This document shows, piece after piece, positions 15,718 to 24,289 of a stretch of 64,000 nucleotides of DNA. The stretch is from positions 124,001-188,000 of the forward strand of contig CAWBNY010000002.1 of the NCBI GenBank assembly GCA_963790325.1, in the 5' to 3' direction. Under the pieces are notes generated by a model, which was not told where the DNA came from, made no database searches, and was given only the letters and a program-made list of their open reading frames with translations. The translations under genes and the position numbers were made by a program. Each line of letters starts with the position of its first letter. Position 1 is the stretch's first letter. This DNA is from JAXDMK01 sp963790325. GTDB taxonomy: Bacteria; Actinomycetota; Acidimicrobiia; Acidimicrobiales; AC-14.

Positions 15718-16701
15718 TCAGGCGCCACCGGTGACCTCGGCCGCCGGCCCGTAGGCGGCGGTGAGCGCCGACCCGAGGCGGGCCAGCTCGAGGCGCACCT
15801 CGGGTGGGTCGACGACCTCGACCTCGCCGGCGAAGGGGGCCAACTCGGCCGCCAGCGCCCGGTGGTTGTGGCCGCGGACCTCGACCTCGATGCGACCGTC
15901 GTCGAGGGGCGGCCCGATGCGGAGCCGGTTGCCGAACGTCCACCGGCACCACCCGAGCGAGCGGGGGGCGGCGGCGGCCCGGGCGGTCACCGGCATCCGC
16001 CGCTGGTCGACCTCCTCGGCGATGAGCTTCCACGCCTCGGCCAGCACGAAGCCCTTCGGCCGCACCACCGGACGACCGGTCGGTTCGACCGCCGTCATCC
16101 GGTCGACCCGGAACGTGCGCAGGCCGGCCTCGGTGTCGGCCACCAGGTACCAGGCCCACCCCTTGGCCGCCAGGCCCAGGGGGTGGACCACCCGCGTGCT
16201 CGGCTCCTGGTTGCGGGCCACGTAGCCGAGCGTCACCTGCTCGCCCTCCACCACCGCCCGTTGCACTGCGTCGAGGAAGGGCGGCGGCGGCCGTCCGCCG
16301 CCCGGATCTCGGGTCTGGTCCCATCCCCGGGGATCGACCAGGATCGCCTCCGTGGCCGCCTCCGCGTGGGGCCGGAAGGGCTCCGGCAGGGCCCGGGTGA
16401 GCTTGCGCAGGGCGGCCTTGACCTGCGGCGTCGCCGCCGACGACGGCCCTGCCACCAGGAACAGCGCCCTGGCCTCGGCCGCGGTCAGGCCGCTCAGGTC
16501 GGTTCTCCCCCCGCCGGCCAACCGCCACCCGCCGCCCCTGCCCTGCATCGAGTAGATGGGCAGGCCCGCCATCCCCAACGCCTCCAGGTCGCGGCGGGCG
16601 GTGCGCTCCGACACCTCCAGCTCCTCCGCCACCTGGGCCGCGGTGACCTGACCCTTGGACTGCAGCAACAGGAGGATGGCCACCAGCCGGTCGGCTCGCA
16701 C
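15718..16701 (-). CDS. HTH/WYL-domain transcriptional regulator
   Basis: A 327-residue regulator. The N-terminal winged helix (about 1-60) reads LLLLQSKGQVTAAQVAEELEVSERTARRDLEAL; a WYL ligand-sensing domain follows (VTLGYVARNQEPSTRVVHPLGLAAKGWAWYLVA, about 155-220) and a WCX C-terminal extension. This is the PafC/DeoR-like actinobacterial architecture. It is divergent from the maleylpyruvate-isomerase-like gene with 66 bases between, which contain an AACCGG/CCGGTT dyad, so it probably controls that neighbour and itself. Confidence 0.9.
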   Translation of the reverse strand: MRADRLVAILLLLQSKGQVTAAQVAEELEVSERTARRDLEALGMAGLPIYSMQGRGGGWRLAGGGRTDLSGLTAAEARALFLVAGPSSAATPQVKAALRKLTRALPEPFRPHAEAATEAILVDPRGWDQTRDPGGGRPPPPFLDAVQRAVVEGEQVTLGYVARNQEPSTRVVHPLGLAAKGWAWYLVADTEAGLRTFRVDRMTAVEPTGRPVVRPKGFVLAEAWKLIAEEVDQRRMPVTARAAAAPRSLGWCRWTFGNRLRIGPPLDDGRIEVEVRGHNHRALAAELAPFAGEVEVVDPPEVRLELARLGSALTAAYGPAAEVTGGA

Positions 16702-16734
16702 AGCATCCGCATTCTGCTCTCTTTAACCGGCCAG

Positions 16735-16757
16735 GAGATGACCGGTTCAGGGGCGCA
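16735..16757. promoter_or_regulatory. Inverted repeat in the WYL regulator/DinB-fold intergenic region
   Basis: AACCGG (16735-16740) and CCGGTT (16752-16757), eleven bases apart, lie between the two divergent starts. It is a candidate operator of the WYL regulator. Confidence 0.4.
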
Positions 16758-16767
16758 TGCTCCTCCC

Positions 16768-17406
16768 ATGACCATCACCCAGACCGCAACCGCCAGCGAT
16801 GTCCGCACCGTCTTCGCCAAGGCCATGGCCACCGCCGGTGACGTGATCGCCGACGTCCGCCCCGACCAGCTCGACGGTCCCACCCCCTGCCCTGATTTCG
16901 ACGTCCGCACCCTCGTCGGGCACCTGATCGCGGTCCTCGACCGGGTGGCGTTGATGGGACGCGGCGAGAGCCCGTTCCAGGCTCCCGACCAGGTCACCGG
17001 CCTGGCCGACGACCAGTGGCTGCCGGCGTGGTCCGATGCCGCCCAGCGGGTGGCCGAGGCGTGGGCCGACGACGCCAGCCTGGTTCGCATCGTCCACCTG
17101 CCGTGGGCCCAGGAGTCGGGCGCCCTCACCCTGGCCAGCTACACCAACGAGATCACCGTTCACACCTGGGACCTGGCCACCGCCACCGGCCAGCACCCGA
17201 CGTTCGACCACGAGGTGGTCGCCACCGCCTGGGACTCGATCCGGCGCATGCCCGGGCACGGCCGGTCGGCGCTGTTCGCCGCCGTGCTGGCGGCCATGCC
17301 CGAGCCGTACCGCAAGGCCGGCGACCCGTGGGTCGACGCCGTCCCCGTCCCCGAGGACGCGCCGTTCATCGACCGCCTGGTCGCCTGGAACGGCCGCCGC
17401 CCGTGA
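16768..17406 (+). CDS. Maleylpyruvate isomerase-like (DinB/MDMPI fold, TIGR03086-type) protein
   Basis: A 212-residue protein of the mycothiol-dependent maleylpyruvate isomerase N-domain family. Marks are the TPCPDFDVRTLVGHLIAV segment with the first metal-binding His, and TNEITVHTWDLATATGQ, which gives the distal Glu and His ligands; the three ligands usually hold a divalent metal. Family members act with mycothiol or have unknown roles. The likely MshA homologue elsewhere in the window shows that mycothiol is plausible in this organism. Probably regulated by the divergent WYL protein. Confidence 0.87.
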   Translation: MTITQTATASDVRTVFAKAMATAGDVIADVRPDQLDGPTPCPDFDVRTLVGHLIAVLDRVALMGRGESPFQAPDQVTGLADDQWLPAWSDAAQRVAEAWADDASLVRIVHLPWAQESGALTLASYTNEITVHTWDLATATGQHPTFDHEVVATAWDSIRRMPGHGRSALFAAVLAAMPEPYRKAGDPWVDAVPVPEDAPFIDRLVAWNGRRP

Positions 17407-17442
17407 TCCGGGGGTCCGCGACGTGACCAATGGGCCTCTGAG

Positions 17443-17454
17443 CGTCACCGGTTC
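17443..17454. repeat. Partial copy of the palindromic element (one clear arm)
   Basis: The right arm CGTCACCGGTTC is intact, preceded by GGGCCTCTGAG as in the full copies. The left arm is degenerate (GATCCGGGGGTC at the expected place matches 7 of 12). It lies between two plus-strand genes. Confidence 0.5.
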
Positions 17455-17480
17455 GGCTGGTTCACCGGTACCGTGCGAGC

Positions 17481-18641
17481 GTGAGCGAGCGGGTGGAGCT
17501 CGTCTGGTTCGGCGACGACGCCGCCCGGTACGACCACGGCGCAGACCACCCGCTGCGTCCGGAGCGGGTGACCCTCACCCGCCGCCTCATCCACGACTAC
17601 GACCTGGTGGACGGCACCCGGGTGCGAGAGGTGCCGGCCCGGGACGCCACCCTCGACGAGCTCGGCCTCGTCCACGCCGAGGCCTACATCGACGCGGTGA
17701 TCCGGGCCGGGCGGGGCGAGCGGGGGTCGTGGTGGGAGTACGGGTTCGGGCCGGGCGACAACCCCGTCTTCCCCCAGATGCACCAGGCCTCGACCCGGGT
17801 GGTGGGGGCGACCCTGGCCGCGGCCGAGGCGGTCCTGACCGGTCGGGCGGAGCACGCCTTCAACCCCGCCGGCGGCCTCCACCACGCCCTGCCCGCCCGG
17901 GCCAGCGGGTTCTGCGTGTACGACGACCCGGCGGTGGCGATCTCCTGGCTCCTGGCCCGGGGCGTGGCCCGGGTGGCCTACGTCGACGTCGACGTCCACC
18001 ACGGCGACGGGGTGCAGGCCATCTTCTACGGCGATCCCCGGGTGCTCACCATCTCGTTGCACCAGGACGGCCGGACCCTTTTCCCCGGCACCGGCTTCGT
18101 CGACGAGCTCGGGACGGGCGACGCCGAGGGGACGAGCGTCAACGTCCCCCTCCCCCCGTTCACCGGCGACGAGGCGTGGCTGCGGGCGTTCCGGGAGGTG
18201 GTCCCACCCCTGGTGGAGACCTTCCGGCCGGAGGTGCTCGTCACCCAGCTCGGCTGCGACAGCCACCACACCGACCCCCTCGCCAACCTCGGCCTGACCA
18301 CCGCCGCCTACCGGGCCACCGCGGCCGAGCTGCACGCCCTGGCCCACCGGGCGGCGGGCGGGAGGTGGCTGGCCACGGGGGGCGGCGGCTACCAGTGGGC
18401 CCGAGTGGTTCCCCGGGCGTGGACGATCTACTTCGCGGAGATGGCCGACGCCGCCGCCGGCCTGCCTGACGACCTGCCGCCGTCATGGCTGGAGGCGGCC
18501 GCCGCCATCGCCGGCCCCGGCCTGCCCACGACCCTCTCCGAGGCGCCCGTCGCCTCCGGCCGGGGTGTCGACGAGGGCGTCGACCAGGCGATCGCGGCCG
18601 TGCGGCGACTGGTCTTCCCTCGCCACGGCCTCCGGTCGTGA
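17481..18641 (+). CDS. acuC: AcuC-type (histone-deacetylase superfamily) deacetylase
   Basis: A 386-residue zinc amidohydrolase of the HDAC fold. Conserved: DHPLRPERV near the N-terminus, GGLHHALPARASGFCVYDDPA with the His pair, and the zinc-binding YVDVDVHHGDGVQAIFY, then QLGCDSHHTDPLANL and GGGGYQ. AcuC enzymes deacetylate proteins, notably acetyl-CoA synthetase, re-activating it. No acs or acetyltransferase gene is adjacent. The ATG-like start is a GTG at 17481; the length matches the family. Confidence 0.92.
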   Translation: MSERVELVWFGDDAARYDHGADHPLRPERVTLTRRLIHDYDLVDGTRVREVPARDATLDELGLVHAEAYIDAVIRAGRGERGSWWEYGFGPGDNPVFPQMHQASTRVVGATLAAAEAVLTGRAEHAFNPAGGLHHALPARASGFCVYDDPAVAISWLLARGVARVAYVDVDVHHGDGVQAIFYGDPRVLTISLHQDGRTLFPGTGFVDELGTGDAEGTSVNVPLPPFTGDEAWLRAFREVVPPLVETFRPEVLVTQLGCDSHHTDPLANLGLTTAAYRATAAELHALAHRAAGGRWLATGGGGYQWARVVPRAWTIYFAEMADAAAGLPDDLPPSWLEAAAAIAGPGLPTTLSEAPVASGRGVDEGVDQAIAAVRRLVFPRHGLRS

Positions 18642-18745
18642 ACCGAGGCGGCCGCTGCGCGCCGCGGGTGGCCGAGGTCGTCCTGCGCTCGCTCTCGTCG
18701 TCGAAGTCGGAGTCGGAGTCGGGCTCGGACGGCCGACCTTCGGCA

Positions 18746-18772
18746 CCGACCTCCGCTCGAAGGCGAGGTCGG
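18746..18772. terminator. Hairpin between convergent acuC and SnoaL-like gene
   Basis: CCGACCTC (18746-18753) pairs with GAGGTCGG (18765-18772) across an eleven-base loop in the 148-base gap where the two genes converge. It probably ends transcription in both directions. A short GTCGGA-type simple repeat precedes it (about 18708-18725). Confidence 0.5.
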
Positions 18773-18789
18773 AGGCCCCGGCGGCCCGG

Positions 18790-19179
18790 CTACGACCAGA
18801 AGGCGTCCGCCGCTTCCTGGTCGTCGGCGCAGACCCAGTACTCCCGCCACAGACCGTCGGAGCGGACGGTGAAGGCGTGGGCCAGGACCACGTCGAGCGA
18901 CCGGCCGTCGTGGCGGACGCCCGTCACCCGGGTGAAGGCGGCGGTGTGGAAGTCGCTGGCCAGCACCGACTCCGCCGACAGCGACACCGACTGCGACCGC
19001 CACGCCCGGAACAGGTCGAGCAGGGCCTCCTTGTCCCGGTGGTCGCCGCTCAGGGGGTGGGTGCCGGCCACGTGCCAGGGCAGGTCGTCGGTGAAGTAGT
19101 CGCCCAGGGCCTGGTCGTCGCCCCGCTCGTAGGCGTCGAGGAAGCCCCGGACCCTGGCCACCCCGGCGTGCTCGGTCAC
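18790..19179 (-). CDS. SnoaL/NTF2-like protein
   Basis: A 129-residue single SnoaL-like (NTF2 fold) domain: VRGFLDAYERGDDQALGDYF, then LSGDHRDKEALLDLF and a C-terminal DVVLAHAFTVRSDGLWREYWV. Members are small cone-shaped cyclases, isomerases or binding proteins. Its GTG start overlaps the preceding gene by four bases. That gene itself ends in another SnoaL-like domain, so the two may form a heteromeric pair. Function unknown. Confidence 0.82.
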   Translation of the reverse strand: MTEHAGVARVRGFLDAYERGDDQALGDYFTDDLPWHVAGTHPLSGDHRDKEALLDLFRAWRSQSVSLSAESVLASDFHTAAFTRVTGVRHDGRSLDVVLAHAFTVRSDGLWREYWVCADDQEAADAFWS

Positions 19180-20030
19180 GACGGCGGCGCCAGGCCGACG
19201 CCCAGGCCGGCCGCGCCCACGTCGGTGAGGGTGAAGAAGTTCGACTCCGCCACCTGGTTGTCCGAGACACCCCAGACCTCGGCGATCCTGCCGTCGGCCC
19301 CGATCCGGCAGGCGCACGCGGTGCGCAGGTCGAGTCGCTCGTCGCCCCGCCGGTAGGTGCTGCGCACGACCGCCATGGCGTAGCGGTCGTCGGCGACGAT
19401 GTCGTCCACCTCCATCTCGAACCCGTCGACACCCAGCCCGGCGAACTTCCCGGACAGCTCGGTGACTCCCGCGGCCCCTACGTAGCGGCCGTTCAGCGCC
19501 GGCTTGCCCCGCATGTGGATCACGATGTCGGCGGCCGCCAGCGCCGTCCACCGGGGGAGGTCGCCCGCGAGCCAGGCGTCGAGGAAGCGACGGACGGCCG
19601 CCGCGTTGGGATGGGTGTCGCCCACCGGCACCTCCTGGGCAGTGGCCAGCATGGTCGTGACCGGGATGCAGCCGGGCCCGTCGGCCGCGGCCCCGGTCGC
19701 CCCCGCCACCCGGTGCAGCACCGACCCCGCCGGCCGCACCGACACCAGCGAGCCGGACGCGATCTCGGCCGGACCGTCGACGATGAGGCTGTAGGCGTCG
19801 CCGGCCGCCGGTGGCCAGACCAGGGTGACGTCGGCGCCGTCGCCGATGTTGGCCGCGGTGCGGGAACCGGCGCCGCACACCAGGGCGTCGCCCTCCCAGT
19901 GCACGGTCACCGAGACGACGTGGGGGCGCTTGGTGTCGAGGGCCACCGTGACCAGGTAGGCGGCCGGCCCGAACCGCCCGACCTGCTCCCGGAGCTCGAC
20001 CGGCCCGACGGGGAGGCTCACGTCCGCCAT
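19176..20030 (-). CDS. Fusion of FMN-binding split barrel (PNPOx-like) and SnoaL-like domain
   Basis: A 284-residue two-domain protein. Residues about 10-120 look like a pyridoxamine-phosphate-oxidase-type split barrel (LVTVALDTKRPHVVSVTVHWEGDALVCGAG, with TAANI and VTLVWPP strands); residues about 145-275 form a SnoaL-like domain (AVRRFLDAWLAGDLPRW, then IHMRGKPALNGRYVGAAG). The barrel may bind flavin, F420 or heme. The combination is uncommon to me. It is the first gene of a two-gene unit with a second SnoaL-like protein and divergent from the ECF sigma gene by 36 bases. Confidence 0.75.
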   Translation of the reverse strand: MADVSLPVGPVELREQVGRFGPAAYLVTVALDTKRPHVVSVTVHWEGDALVCGAGSRTAANIGDGADVTLVWPPAAGDAYSLIVDGPAEIASGSLVSVRPAGSVLHRVAGATGAAADGPGCIPVTTMLATAQEVPVGDTHPNAAAVRRFLDAWLAGDLPRWTALAAADIVIHMRGKPALNGRYVGAAGVTELSGKFAGLGVDGFEMEVDDIVADDRYAMAVVRSTYRRGDERLDLRTACACRIGADGRIAEVWGVSDNQVAESNFFTLTDVGAAGLGVGLAPPS

Positions 20031-20066
20031 CGTAGGCCCCGCCCGGCGTGCCGTAGTCTGCCGCCG

Positions 20067-20660
20067 GTGGTCGACGACTCCGCCCTGGTGGCTCGGCTGC
20101 AGGCGGGGGACGAGCACGCCTTCGTGATCCTGGTCGACCGCTACCACGCGCCCATGCTCCGGCTGGCGCAGACGTTCGTGCCCAGCCGGGCGGTGGCCGA
20201 GGAGGTCGTGCAGGACACGTGGTTGGGCGTGGTCAAAGGGATCGAGCGCTTCGAGGGCCGGTCGTCGCTCAAGACATGGCTCTTCCGCATCGTCGTCAAC
20301 CGGGCCCGCACCGCCGGCGTCCGGGAGCGGCGGGAGACCCCGGTCGACCAGACCCAGGAGCCGGCCGTCCCCCCCGAGCGGTTCAACGCCGGCGGCGCCT
20401 GGTCGTCGCCCCCATCCCCCTGGGCCGACGACGCCGAGGACCGCATCGTCGCCCGCCAGACCGCCACCAAGGTCGCCCGCCACCTCAACCTCCTCCCCGA
20501 CCGCCAGCGGCAGGTGGTGGTCATGCGCGACTTCGAGGGGCTGCCGGCCACCGACGTGTGCGGCCTCCTGGGGATCACCGAGGCCAACCAGCGGGTGCTC
20601 CTGCACCGGGGCCGCTCCCGGCTGCGCAACATGCTCGAGCAGGAACTGGGGAAGGGCTGA
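20067..20660 (+). CDS. ECF RNA polymerase sigma factor
   Basis: A 197-residue sigma-70 ECF factor with region 2 (HAFVILVDRYHAPMLRLAQ, VQDTWLGVVKGIERFEGRSSLKTWLFRIVVNRA) and region 4 (LPDRQRQVVVMRDFEGLPATDVCGLLGITEANQRVLLHRGR), linked by about 50 residues. GTG at 20067 is the likely start. The zinc anti-sigma gene follows five bases after its stop, so the two are cotranscribed and the sigma factor is presumably held inactive until a signal, often redox or envelope stress, releases it. Confidence 0.93.
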   Translation: MVDDSALVARLQAGDEHAFVILVDRYHAPMLRLAQTFVPSRAVAEEVVQDTWLGVVKGIERFEGRSSLKTWLFRIVVNRARTAGVRERRETPVDQTQEPAVPPERFNAGGAWSSPPSPWADDAEDRIVARQTATKVARHLNLLPDRQRQVVVMRDFEGLPATDVCGLLGITEANQRVLLHRGRSRLRNMLEQELGKG

Positions 20661-20665
20661 GCGGC

Positions 20666-20920
20666 ATGGAACGGACGAGACGAGACGCCATCCTGTGCCG
20701 CCAGGCGGTGGAGCTGGTCACCGACTACCTGGAGGGCGCCCTCACCGCCGCCGATCGGGCCCGCTTCGAGGCCCACCTGGCCGTCTGCCCCCACTGCACC
20801 GAGTACCTCCGGGAGATGCGCATCACCATCGCCGCCGCCGGCCGGGTGGAGCCCGGGTCGCTGTCCGACCACGCCCGGGACGACCTGATCGCCCTCTACC
20901 GGGCGTGGCGGACGGGCTGA
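20666..20920 (+). CDS. Zinc-finger (ZAS) anti-sigma factor
   Basis: An 84-residue anti-sigma factor. The zf-HC2 motif is complete: Cys11, then HLAVCPHC (His-x3-Cys-x2-Cys), which coordinates zinc and clamps the partner ECF sigma. It lacks a transmembrane helix, so it is a soluble sensor. The ATG lies five bases past the sigma stop. The C-terminal helix (ARDDLIALYRAWRTG) is short. Confidence 0.9.
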   Translation: MERTRRDAILCRQAVELVTDYLEGALTAADRARFEAHLAVCPHCTEYLREMRITIAAAGRVEPGSLSDHARDDLIALYRAWRTG

Positions 20921-21096
20921 CCCGCTGCGGCGTGCTCCTGCCGCCACCGGCCGCAGCCCCGACGCCGGGCACCGGCGGTGAAGGAGTCGACGCCGCCGGT
21001 CAGGTCGAGCCGCATCCTCGGGCTCGGCCCGGGCCGACGTGGGCGACGGCCGCAGCCCACGACCCTCGGGGTCGGCCATGTCGGAGGCGTCGGCGC

Positions 21097-23025
21097 TCAG
21101 ATGACCCGGTCGTTGCCTCCGTCCACCGGCACCTGGGCGCCCGTGGTGCGGGCGAAGGCGGGGCCGCACATGGCCACCACCAGGCGGGCCACGTCGGCGC
21201 TGGTCACCTCCGTGTGCAGCACGTTCCCCGTCCGGTACTGCTCGGGGGTGACTCCGTAGCGGGCTGCCCGGGCCGCCACCATCTCGTCGGACCACAGGCC
21301 GGTGTCGAACACCGCGTTGGGGTGGACCACGTTGACCCGGATGCCGTCGGCGCCCCACTCGAGGGCCGTGACCCGGGCCAGCTGGGTGAGGGCGGCCTTC
21401 GACGCGGAGTAGGCGGCCGCGCCCGGTCCGGGGGCGGGGACGTTCTTGGACCCGACCACCACGACCCGCCCGCCCCTCGGGGATAGTCGGAGCAAGGGGT
21501 GGGCGAGGCGGAGGAGGGTTAGGTTGGCGTCGAGGTTGACGGCCATGGTGTGGCGCCAGGCCTCGTGGTCGAGGGCGGCGACGGCCTGCGCCAGGGGGAA
21601 GATGCCGGCGTTGAGGACGAGGACGTCGAGGCCGCCGAAGCGCTCGACGGCGGCGTCGATGGCGGCGTCGACCGCGGCCTCGTCGGTGACGTCGGCGGTG
21701 ATCCCGTCGACCGCCTCCACCCGGTCGATCCCGACCACGGCCGCCCCCTCGGCCCGAAGGGCGGCGGCGGTGGCCCGGCCGATCCCGCGGGCGGCGCCGG
21801 TGACGAGGGCGACCTCGCCGGCCATCGGTTGTGGCGCCGGCCGGCGGCGGAGCTTGGCCTGCTCCAGGTCCCAGTACTCGACGTCGAACAGGTCGGCGGT
21901 GGTCACCGGTCGGTACCCGCCGAGGTCGGTGGCGTCGGCGATCACCTTCATGGTGTGGCGGTAGACGTCCTCCACGATGGCCGCGTCGCGGGGGGTGCGG
22001 CCGGCGCAGGCCAGGCCCCGGTCGGGGTCGAGGACCACCCGGGGGGCGGGGTCGAGGGGCTGGAGGGGGACCGGTGCCCGGGCCTGGTGTGCGTCGAAGT
22101 ACCCGCGGTAGGCGGTGGCGAAGGCGTCGACGTCGTCGCCCACGAGGGGCGTGGGCTTGGTCCGGATGACGTGGTCGGGCGTGGCCGGGCCGCGGGTGGC
22201 GATGTCGGCCAGATCGGGGCGGGCGACGAAGGCCATCGTCTCCGGGTCGGTGTGGAAGGAGACGACGAAGGGGGCGCCGGCCGTGTCGGAGATCCGCCGG
22301 CGGAGGCCGGCCCGCTCGACCCGATGGTGGACGGCCGGCGGCGGGGCGGGGGCACGGGCCGACCGGTGCCCCCGGACGTAGGCCTCGGCCCGGCCGACCA
22401 GGTCGATCATGGCCTCGTACGAGGCGCGGGCGGTGTCGCCCCACGTGAAGATGCCGTGGTTCATGAGGACGACGCCGGCCGTGTCGGGGCCGAGGGCCGG
22501 GGGCAGGAGGCGGGCGCACTCCCGGGCCAGGAGGAAGCCGGGCATCACGTAGGGGACGACCACCACCTGGTCGCCGTAGACCTGGTCGAGGGCGGCCGCG
22601 GCCGCCTCGGAGTTGGTGAGGGTGACGACCGCGTCGGCGTGGGTGTGGTCGACGAAGCGGAACGGGAGGATGGCGTGGAGGATCGCCTCCACCGACGGCG
22701 CCGGCCCGCCCGCGGTCAGCGACGCCACCAGCAGCTGCTCGGCCATGTCGGTGTCGGAGAGGGCGTCGAGCTCGGCCAGGCGGGCCACGTGGTCGAGGCG
22801 GAGGCAGGCGAAGCCCGCCTCGTCGATGTCGGCCAGGTCGGCGCCGGACCCCTTGACCAGGAGGACGTCGACCTCCTCGCCGAAGACGGTCCGCCGGCGG
22901 GCCTTGACCGACGTGTTCCCCCCGCCGTGGAGGACGAGGTCGGGGTCGCGCCCGAGCAGGCGGGACGTGTACACCCGCCGCCCGAGGTCGTCGGTCCATC
23001 GCCCCGCGTCGGCGTCGTCCCACAT
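21097..23025 (-). CDS. rhaD: Bifunctional rhamnulose-1-phosphate aldolase/short-chain dehydrogenase
   Basis: A 642-residue fusion of the RhaEW type. The N-terminal class II aldolase domain has LHGGGNTSVKAR and the zinc site VDHTHADAVV; the C-terminal SDR domain (from about residue 405) has TGAARGIGRA for NAD binding and YSASKAAL as catalytic Tyr/Lys. The aldolase splits L-rhamnulose 1-phosphate to dihydroxyacetone phosphate and L-lactaldehyde, which the dehydrogenase half oxidises. No rhamnose isomerase, kinase or transporter is adjacent. The ATG at 23025 is 33 bases from the divergent winged-helix gene. Confidence 0.92.
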   Translation of the reverse strand: MWDDADAGRWTDDLGRRVYTSRLLGRDPDLVLHGGGNTSVKARRRTVFGEEVDVLLVKGSGADLADIDEAGFACLRLDHVARLAELDALSDTDMAEQLLVASLTAGGPAPSVEAILHAILPFRFVDHTHADAVVTLTNSEAAAAALDQVYGDQVVVVPYVMPGFLLARECARLLPPALGPDTAGVVLMNHGIFTWGDTARASYEAMIDLVGRAEAYVRGHRSARAPAPPPAVHHRVERAGLRRRISDTAGAPFVVSFHTDPETMAFVARPDLADIATRGPATPDHVIRTKPTPLVGDDVDAFATAYRGYFDAHQARAPVPLQPLDPAPRVVLDPDRGLACAGRTPRDAAIVEDVYRHTMKVIADATDLGGYRPVTTADLFDVEYWDLEQAKLRRRPAPQPMAGEVALVTGAARGIGRATAAALRAEGAAVVGIDRVEAVDGITADVTDEAAVDAAIDAAVERFGGLDVLVLNAGIFPLAQAVAALDHEAWRHTMAVNLDANLTLLRLAHPLLRLSPRGGRVVVVGSKNVPAPGPGAAAYSASKAALTQLARVTALEWGADGIRVNVVHPNAVFDTGLWSDEMVAARAARYGVTPEQYRTGNVLHTEVTSADVARLVVAMCGPAFARTTGAQVPVDGGNDRVI

Positions 23026-23058
23026 GCTCTCGACCACTGGTGGCAAAGCTAGAGGGCG

Positions 23059-24249
23059 ATGAGGTCGATCGGCATCGAGGAGCGCCGGGCCCGGGTGTCC
23101 CGCCGCCACCATCTGGCGGGCGAGTCCCGGTCGGGCGACGTGGTGGAGATCGGGCGCGACCTGGTGGCGCTGCACTCGACCGATCCCGCCTCGGTGTTCC
23201 TGTCGGTGCTGGCCCGCAGCGACGGGTCGGTGTCGGCGGCCGACGTGGAGCGGGAGCTGTACGAGGTCCGCAGCCTGGTGCGAATGCTGGGGATGCGGCG
23301 GACGGTGTGGGTGGTGCCGGTGGAGCTGGCGGCGGTGGTCCACGGGGCGGCCACCCGGGCCATCGAGGTGCGGGAGCGGGCCCGGCTGATCGGATTCCTG
23401 GCCGAGGCGGGGGTGGCGTCGGCCGAGGAGGCGGAGGCGTGGCTGGCGGAGGTGGAGGACGCCACGGTGGCGGCGCTGGCCGAGGCGGGGGAGGCCACCG
23501 CGGCCGAGCTGTCGCAGGTGGTGGCCGGGCTGCGGGAGCGGCTCCACCTGGGCGTGGGCACCCGGTGGGAGGTGGTGCAGGGGGCGTCGACCCGGGTGCT
23601 GTTCATCCTGGCGGCGTCGGGCCGGGTGGTGCGGGGACGGCCCCGGGGGACGTGGATCAGCAGCCAGTACCGGTGGTCGACGGCGGCGGCGTGGCTGCCG
23701 GGCGGGCTCGACCGGGGGCTGACCCTGCTCCCGGCCACGGTGGCCCAGGTCGAGCTGGTGTGGAAGTGGCTGGCCGCCTTCGGTCCGGGCACGGTCGCCG
23801 ACCTGGCCTGGTGGACAGGGCTGACCATGGGCGAGATCCGCCGGGCGCTGGCCGAGCTGCCCACGATCGAGACGGACGCGGGCCTGGTCCTGGCCGACGA
23901 CGTCGACCCGATCGACCCGCCGTCCCCCTCGGCCGCGCTGCTGCCGGCCCTCGACCCCACGGTGATGGGCTGGAAGGAGCGGTCGTGGTACCTGGGCGAC
24001 GACGCCCGGGCCCTGCTCTTCGACCGGTCGGGCAACGCCGGCCCCACCGTGTGGTGGGACGGCCGGGTCGTCGGCGGCTGGGCCCAACGCCGGTCGGGCG
24101 AGATCGTCTGCCGGCTGCTGGAGGACGTGGGCGCGGAGGCGGCGGCTGCGGTCGAGGCGGAGGCCGCCCGCCTCCAGGCGGCCATCGGCCCCATCCGGGT
24201 CACCCCCCGGTTCCGGACCCCGATGGAGCGCGACCTCTCGAACCGGTGA
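23059..24249 (+). CDS. Winged-helix DNA-binding protein, AlkZ/YcaQ-like (HTH_42)
   Basis: A 396-residue member of the HTH_42 family. Typical marks are the N-terminal DLVALHSTDPASVFLSVLAR, LVRMLGMRRTVWVVP, and a C-terminal LLPALDPTVMGWKERSWYLG with WWDGRVVGGWAQRR. Relatives such as Streptomyces AlkZ and E. coli YcaQ are DNA glycosylases that open interstrand crosslinks; other members have no proven activity. The HSTDP segment differs from the QxQ or QxD catalytic motif, so glycosylase activity is uncertain. The last residues (SNR) are coded by the palindromic element. Confidence 0.82.
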   Translation: MRSIGIEERRARVSRRHHLAGESRSGDVVEIGRDLVALHSTDPASVFLSVLARSDGSVSAADVERELYEVRSLVRMLGMRRTVWVVPVELAAVVHGAATRAIEVRERARLIGFLAEAGVASAEEAEAWLAEVEDATVAALAEAGEATAAELSQVVAGLRERLHLGVGTRWEVVQGASTRVLFILAASGRVVRGRPRGTWISSQYRWSTAAAWLPGGLDRGLTLLPATVAQVELVWKWLAAFGPGTVADLAWWTGLTMGEIRRALAELPTIETDAGLVLADDVDPIDPPSPSAALLPALDPTVMGWKERSWYLGDDARALLFDRSGNAGPTVWWDGRVVGGWAQRRSGEIVCRLLEDVGAEAAAAVEAEAARLQAAIGPIRVTPRFRTPMERDLSNR

Positions 24250-24289
24250 CGGATCTGGCCGCTCAGGCCACCGTTCTCGTCACCAGAAC
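24240..24289. repeat. 50-base palindromic element, copy B
   Basis: Left arm GAACCGGTGACG (24240-24251) is intact; right arm CGTCACCAGAAC (24278-24289) is half-degenerate, apparently because it lies in the treZ coding end. The 26-base spacing and GATC after the left arm match the other copies, with an inner TGGCC/GGCCA hairpin. It links the 3' ends of two convergent genes. Confidence 0.75.
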
